64,000 nt of DNA from NCBI RefSeq assembly GCF_037042905.1, contig NC_087251.1:43091373-43155372 (forward strand), given 5' to 3'. This DNA comes from Lytechinus pictus. Its lineage: Eukaryota > Echinodermata > Echinoidea > Temnopleuroida > Toxopneustidae. Positions 61,449-64,000 of this stretch are shown one piece after another (position 1 is the first letter of the stretch; the number at the start of each line of letters is the position of its first letter). The notes under the pieces are model-generated. The model was not told where the DNA came from. It did not search any database and saw only the letters and a program-made list of their open reading frames with translations. A program made the position numbers and the translations under genes.

Positions 61449-63250
61449 GTAAGACACAAGATACATACGAAGTGAAGGGAAACGGTGAAGCGAACATGGG
61501 AATGCTAACTGAATACATTGCACATCCAGTTGATCGTGACAAGAAGTTAAGCCAGCCAACAATCTGATATCTTGGTGAAAATCAAGTTTTGCTAATCTGC
61601 GTACCCTGCATTGTCCTGAAATCTATAAATTGTAGCAAATGTTTGCCATGCAAAATAAATGCTCATGATCCAGAAACGTTATGTTCTTTAACAGAAAAAA
61701 CCCCACATTTTTAATTACTTGGAAATGCAAGATCGACCTTCATGAATCCATACCACAATGTACCTACATATCAAATGATTTAGAATTCGTCTTGGTTCAT
61801 AATATAATACTGTATTCTGGTCCAGCTGATTATATTCAAGCATTATTTACACTTAACTCTCTACTACCAATAGGTCCACTGAGAGAAAGTTTCAGATTAA
61901 GCTGTGTCCTCATTGTCCAATGAAGTTTGGGCTTTCAAAGAGTTAATAAATTTTACATTGTGAAACTTTAGATCGACTGGATGTCTTGGAAGATTTTTTT
62001 TCCATAGGTTGTGTTTGTATTCATCAGTGAAAAAAAATTCGAAATGACGGATTAAAAAAAAAATTTACTTCTACTTATGCAAAATGGACTGAAGTCAATA
62101 GAAGTATTTATTTCCCCCCTCTCGTGGAAAAGATTCATTTTTGTGGACATGAAACATGATCTCATTTCCATGTTTCATTTTAAAGAATTGTGTTAACGGA
62201 GGATTGAAATTAATACTGCTTACTTTTCTATAAAAAGGTTCTGTGACTCTTGGAGTGCTAATTTACATTTTCTTGTATCTTGGGAATGGTGAAGAATCAG
62301 ATGCCTCCCAAGTCTGGAGCTCCTCTTAATATATCAAAGCAATAATTTGACTACCGGTATCTCATTTGATTCAGCGTTTTTAGCTGCCACCCCCCCCCCC
62401 CCCCCCCCTCTCCTGAATATACAGCTTTGTAAGGTTGGCAGTGGGGTAGAAAAACAAAGTTCCAATTATCATACATTGGGCAGTGGGTAACAAAAAAAAT
62501 TATTTCTCACTTTTACAGTGCTTTGAGCAGTGGGGTAAAAAAGAAAAAAGTTATAATTCTTACCATACATTTGAAATGGGGGTGCTGCCAAATTTATTAC
62601 CAAATCATTAGGGGTATTGTAATCGTGAATAAAATACAGCATTTTCAAGTGAAAGAGTGCTTTTTGCCATATCACTTTTTATTTGGTCTTGTATTCAGGT
62701 TATGTCTTCATAACCCTGATTTAAATCATTACAAACCAGAACTGGACGTAACTGTAAAACATGAATAAATAAACAATGATAGCAGTGTTATGTCACAATA
62801 TGAGTGTAAATTATAGAAGATGTTATAACGTGAATTACAGAAGCTCTTTTAGGGTTAACGTTAGGTATGGTGTTCTAGGAAACTCACCTGTATCGCTGAA
62901 AGATGTGGAATATGGGCTTTACACAGGAAAGTTAAAAATGTACGTTGTATGTCAATGTACTAGTAGAATGCCCTATTTTGGTTAAAGCAAATACTGTATA
63001 TGTTGTATAATTTCCATTGTATATTGAAAAGATGTATATATTTATACTTGATAAAGTTAAGGTATTTGTATTGAAGAATATGAAATGATATATTATACTT
63101 TAATTGGATATTGTTTGCAATTATTTGTATCGTTAATTAATACACTGAGTGTGACTAAATTTCATTCCATCCTTGCTATGTGGCGCTTGTTCATAGTGAA
63201 ATGTACTATATAAAGTATATAAATATGTATAAATAAAGCAAGTATAAACA
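61449..63250 (+). other. CFAP61: CFAP61 3' UTR and flank with candidate poly-A signals
   Basis: AATAAA signals occur at 61654-61659 (205 bases after the stop, the likeliest main site) and 63232-63237. Between them are a 20-base poly-C tract (62390-62409) and two tandem units of about 85 bases (GCAGTGGGGTA...TCATACATT, 62436-62575). No further gene is recognised. Confidence 0.55.
61654..61659 (+). terminator. CFAP61: Candidate CFAP61 poly-A signal AATAAA
   Basis: Canonical hexamer at a normal distance from the stop codon, but no transcript data are available to confirm cleavage. Confidence 0.5.
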
Positions 63251-63342
63251 AATTTCTGAATGTCCATGTTTTTTTTTTATATGTATTTCAACATTATATC
63301 AAGGGTAGATTTTAGAACTTAAAATATGTTTTTACTTACAAG

Positions 63343-63470
63343 GGAGTGTTTCAGGAATCAAATAGTGATTTTCATTTACAAAATTATCTTTCAGCCAATC
63401 AGATTCAATTATTTTAGTAGCTTATAACAGTATGCAGTGGAAAAACACAATTTGTTTCATGAAATGCTCC
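63343..63470. mobile_element. Foldback element related to 2151-2377
   Basis: GGAGTGTTTCAGGAATC on the left, TTTCATGAAATGCTCC on the right; AGTAGCTTATAACA and GCCAATCAGATT in the middle. Confidence 0.55.
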
Positions 63471-63634
63471 ATAGATAATGAGAATTTAGTTTGGTGACAC
63501 CCCCCCCCCCCCCTGAAAAAGTACATTCCATTTCATGACTAGATTACTGCATTTGCCCCGAAAAGGGTTGTGGCATGAAGGATATGTTTTATTGGAAAAA
63601 TTTACCAATATTACATCAGATTTAATTTGACCGA

Positions 63635-63783
63635 GGCCCCATTTCATAAAAAGTTTCTGTGATTAGCAACTCTTGCTAGAATATCACCTTTCATTGGAAG
63701 AGCCAATCGAAAGCAGAATTTTCAATGTTCTCATGGTTGTTGACATTCCAGCACGAGTTGCAACTTTTTGTGAAATGGGGCCC
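63635..63783. mobile_element. Foldback element (GGCCCCATTTCATAAAAAGT ends)
   Basis: GGCCCCATTTCATAAAAAGT is inverted as ACTTTTTGTGAAATGGGGCC. Interior TAGCAACTCTTGCTAGAATA and GAGCCAATCGAAAG. Member of the TTTCATR foldback group. Confidence 0.7.
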
Positions 63784-64000
63784 AGGAGCCCGATCAAAAT
63801 AGGAAAGCTGCATATTTTTGTTTCGTTAATATGTAACGCATTATCAAACATGAAATGGGCTGGAAATTTACCATTTTTGCATTTCCTAACGGGGATATGC
63901 ATGAAAGCAAATCATCCCCATCTCTGCCACTATCGGTATCACTTGCAGCAGTAGGTCAATCTTCATACATTCATCACGATCACTTCCATTTTCCCCACCA
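63784..64000. other. Right edge, nothing recognised
   Basis: No supported feature in the last 217 bases. Confidence 0.55.

Noticed and set aside
61681-61923. 80-residue open frame after the CFAP61 stop
   Set aside because: Within the likely 3' UTR, no homology or splice support.

Overview
This is a 64 kb piece of an animal nuclear genome. The best guess is a marine deuterostome invertebrate, probably a sea urchin or another echinoderm. The reasons are multi-exon genes with GT-AG introns, a single-exon Toll-like receptor with a vertebrate-like ectodomain, a full-length L1/Tx1-type LINE, many tRNA-headed SINEs ending in ATT repeats, and dense small inverted-repeat transposons. The species call is inference; the gene calls rest on translated sequence.

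Layout. (1) 193-11816, minus strand: the first five coding exons of the spliceosome scaffold gene CRNKL1, which continues past the left edge. Its intron 1 (about 8.5 kb) holds mobile elements, a perfect 270-bp palindrome and a 1.5-kb palindromic satellite. Intron 5 appears to start with a U12-type AT-AC donor. (2) 11817-13267: a 1.45-kb shared upstream region. (3) 13268-61448, plus strand: the complete coding sequence of the ciliary protein gene CFAP61. All 26 coding exons join in frame to about 1315 residues, with canonical splice sites. (4) The 20.6-kb intron 17 of CFAP61 (32394-53014) holds a young non-coding LTR retroelement with a 1.6-kb DNA transposon nested in it, a degenerate tandem array derived from exon 17, an intact Toll-like receptor gene on the opposite strand (42176-44998), and a 5.8-kb LINE with target-site duplications (46655-52475). 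(5) 61449-64000: CFAP61 3' UTR and repeat-rich flank.

Gene relationships. CRNKL1 and CFAP61 are head-to-head neighbours, as I recall them in human 20p11.23, so this looks like old microsynteny around a possibly shared promoter. CFAP61 belongs to the calmodulin- and spoke-associated complex at the base of radial spokes in motile cilia. The Toll-like receptor is an innate immune gene with no evident link to its host gene; it would be transcribed antisense to CFAP61.

The most unusual structures are the exon-17-derived tandem array, a partial copy of exon 14 that differs from the real exon only at third codon positions and ends in an in-frame stop, the palindromic satellite at 9591-11066, seven copies of a splice-donor-like 15-mer in intron 5, and the AT-AC intron in a spliceosome gene. 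Coordinates and alignments were worked out by eye; no database search was run.
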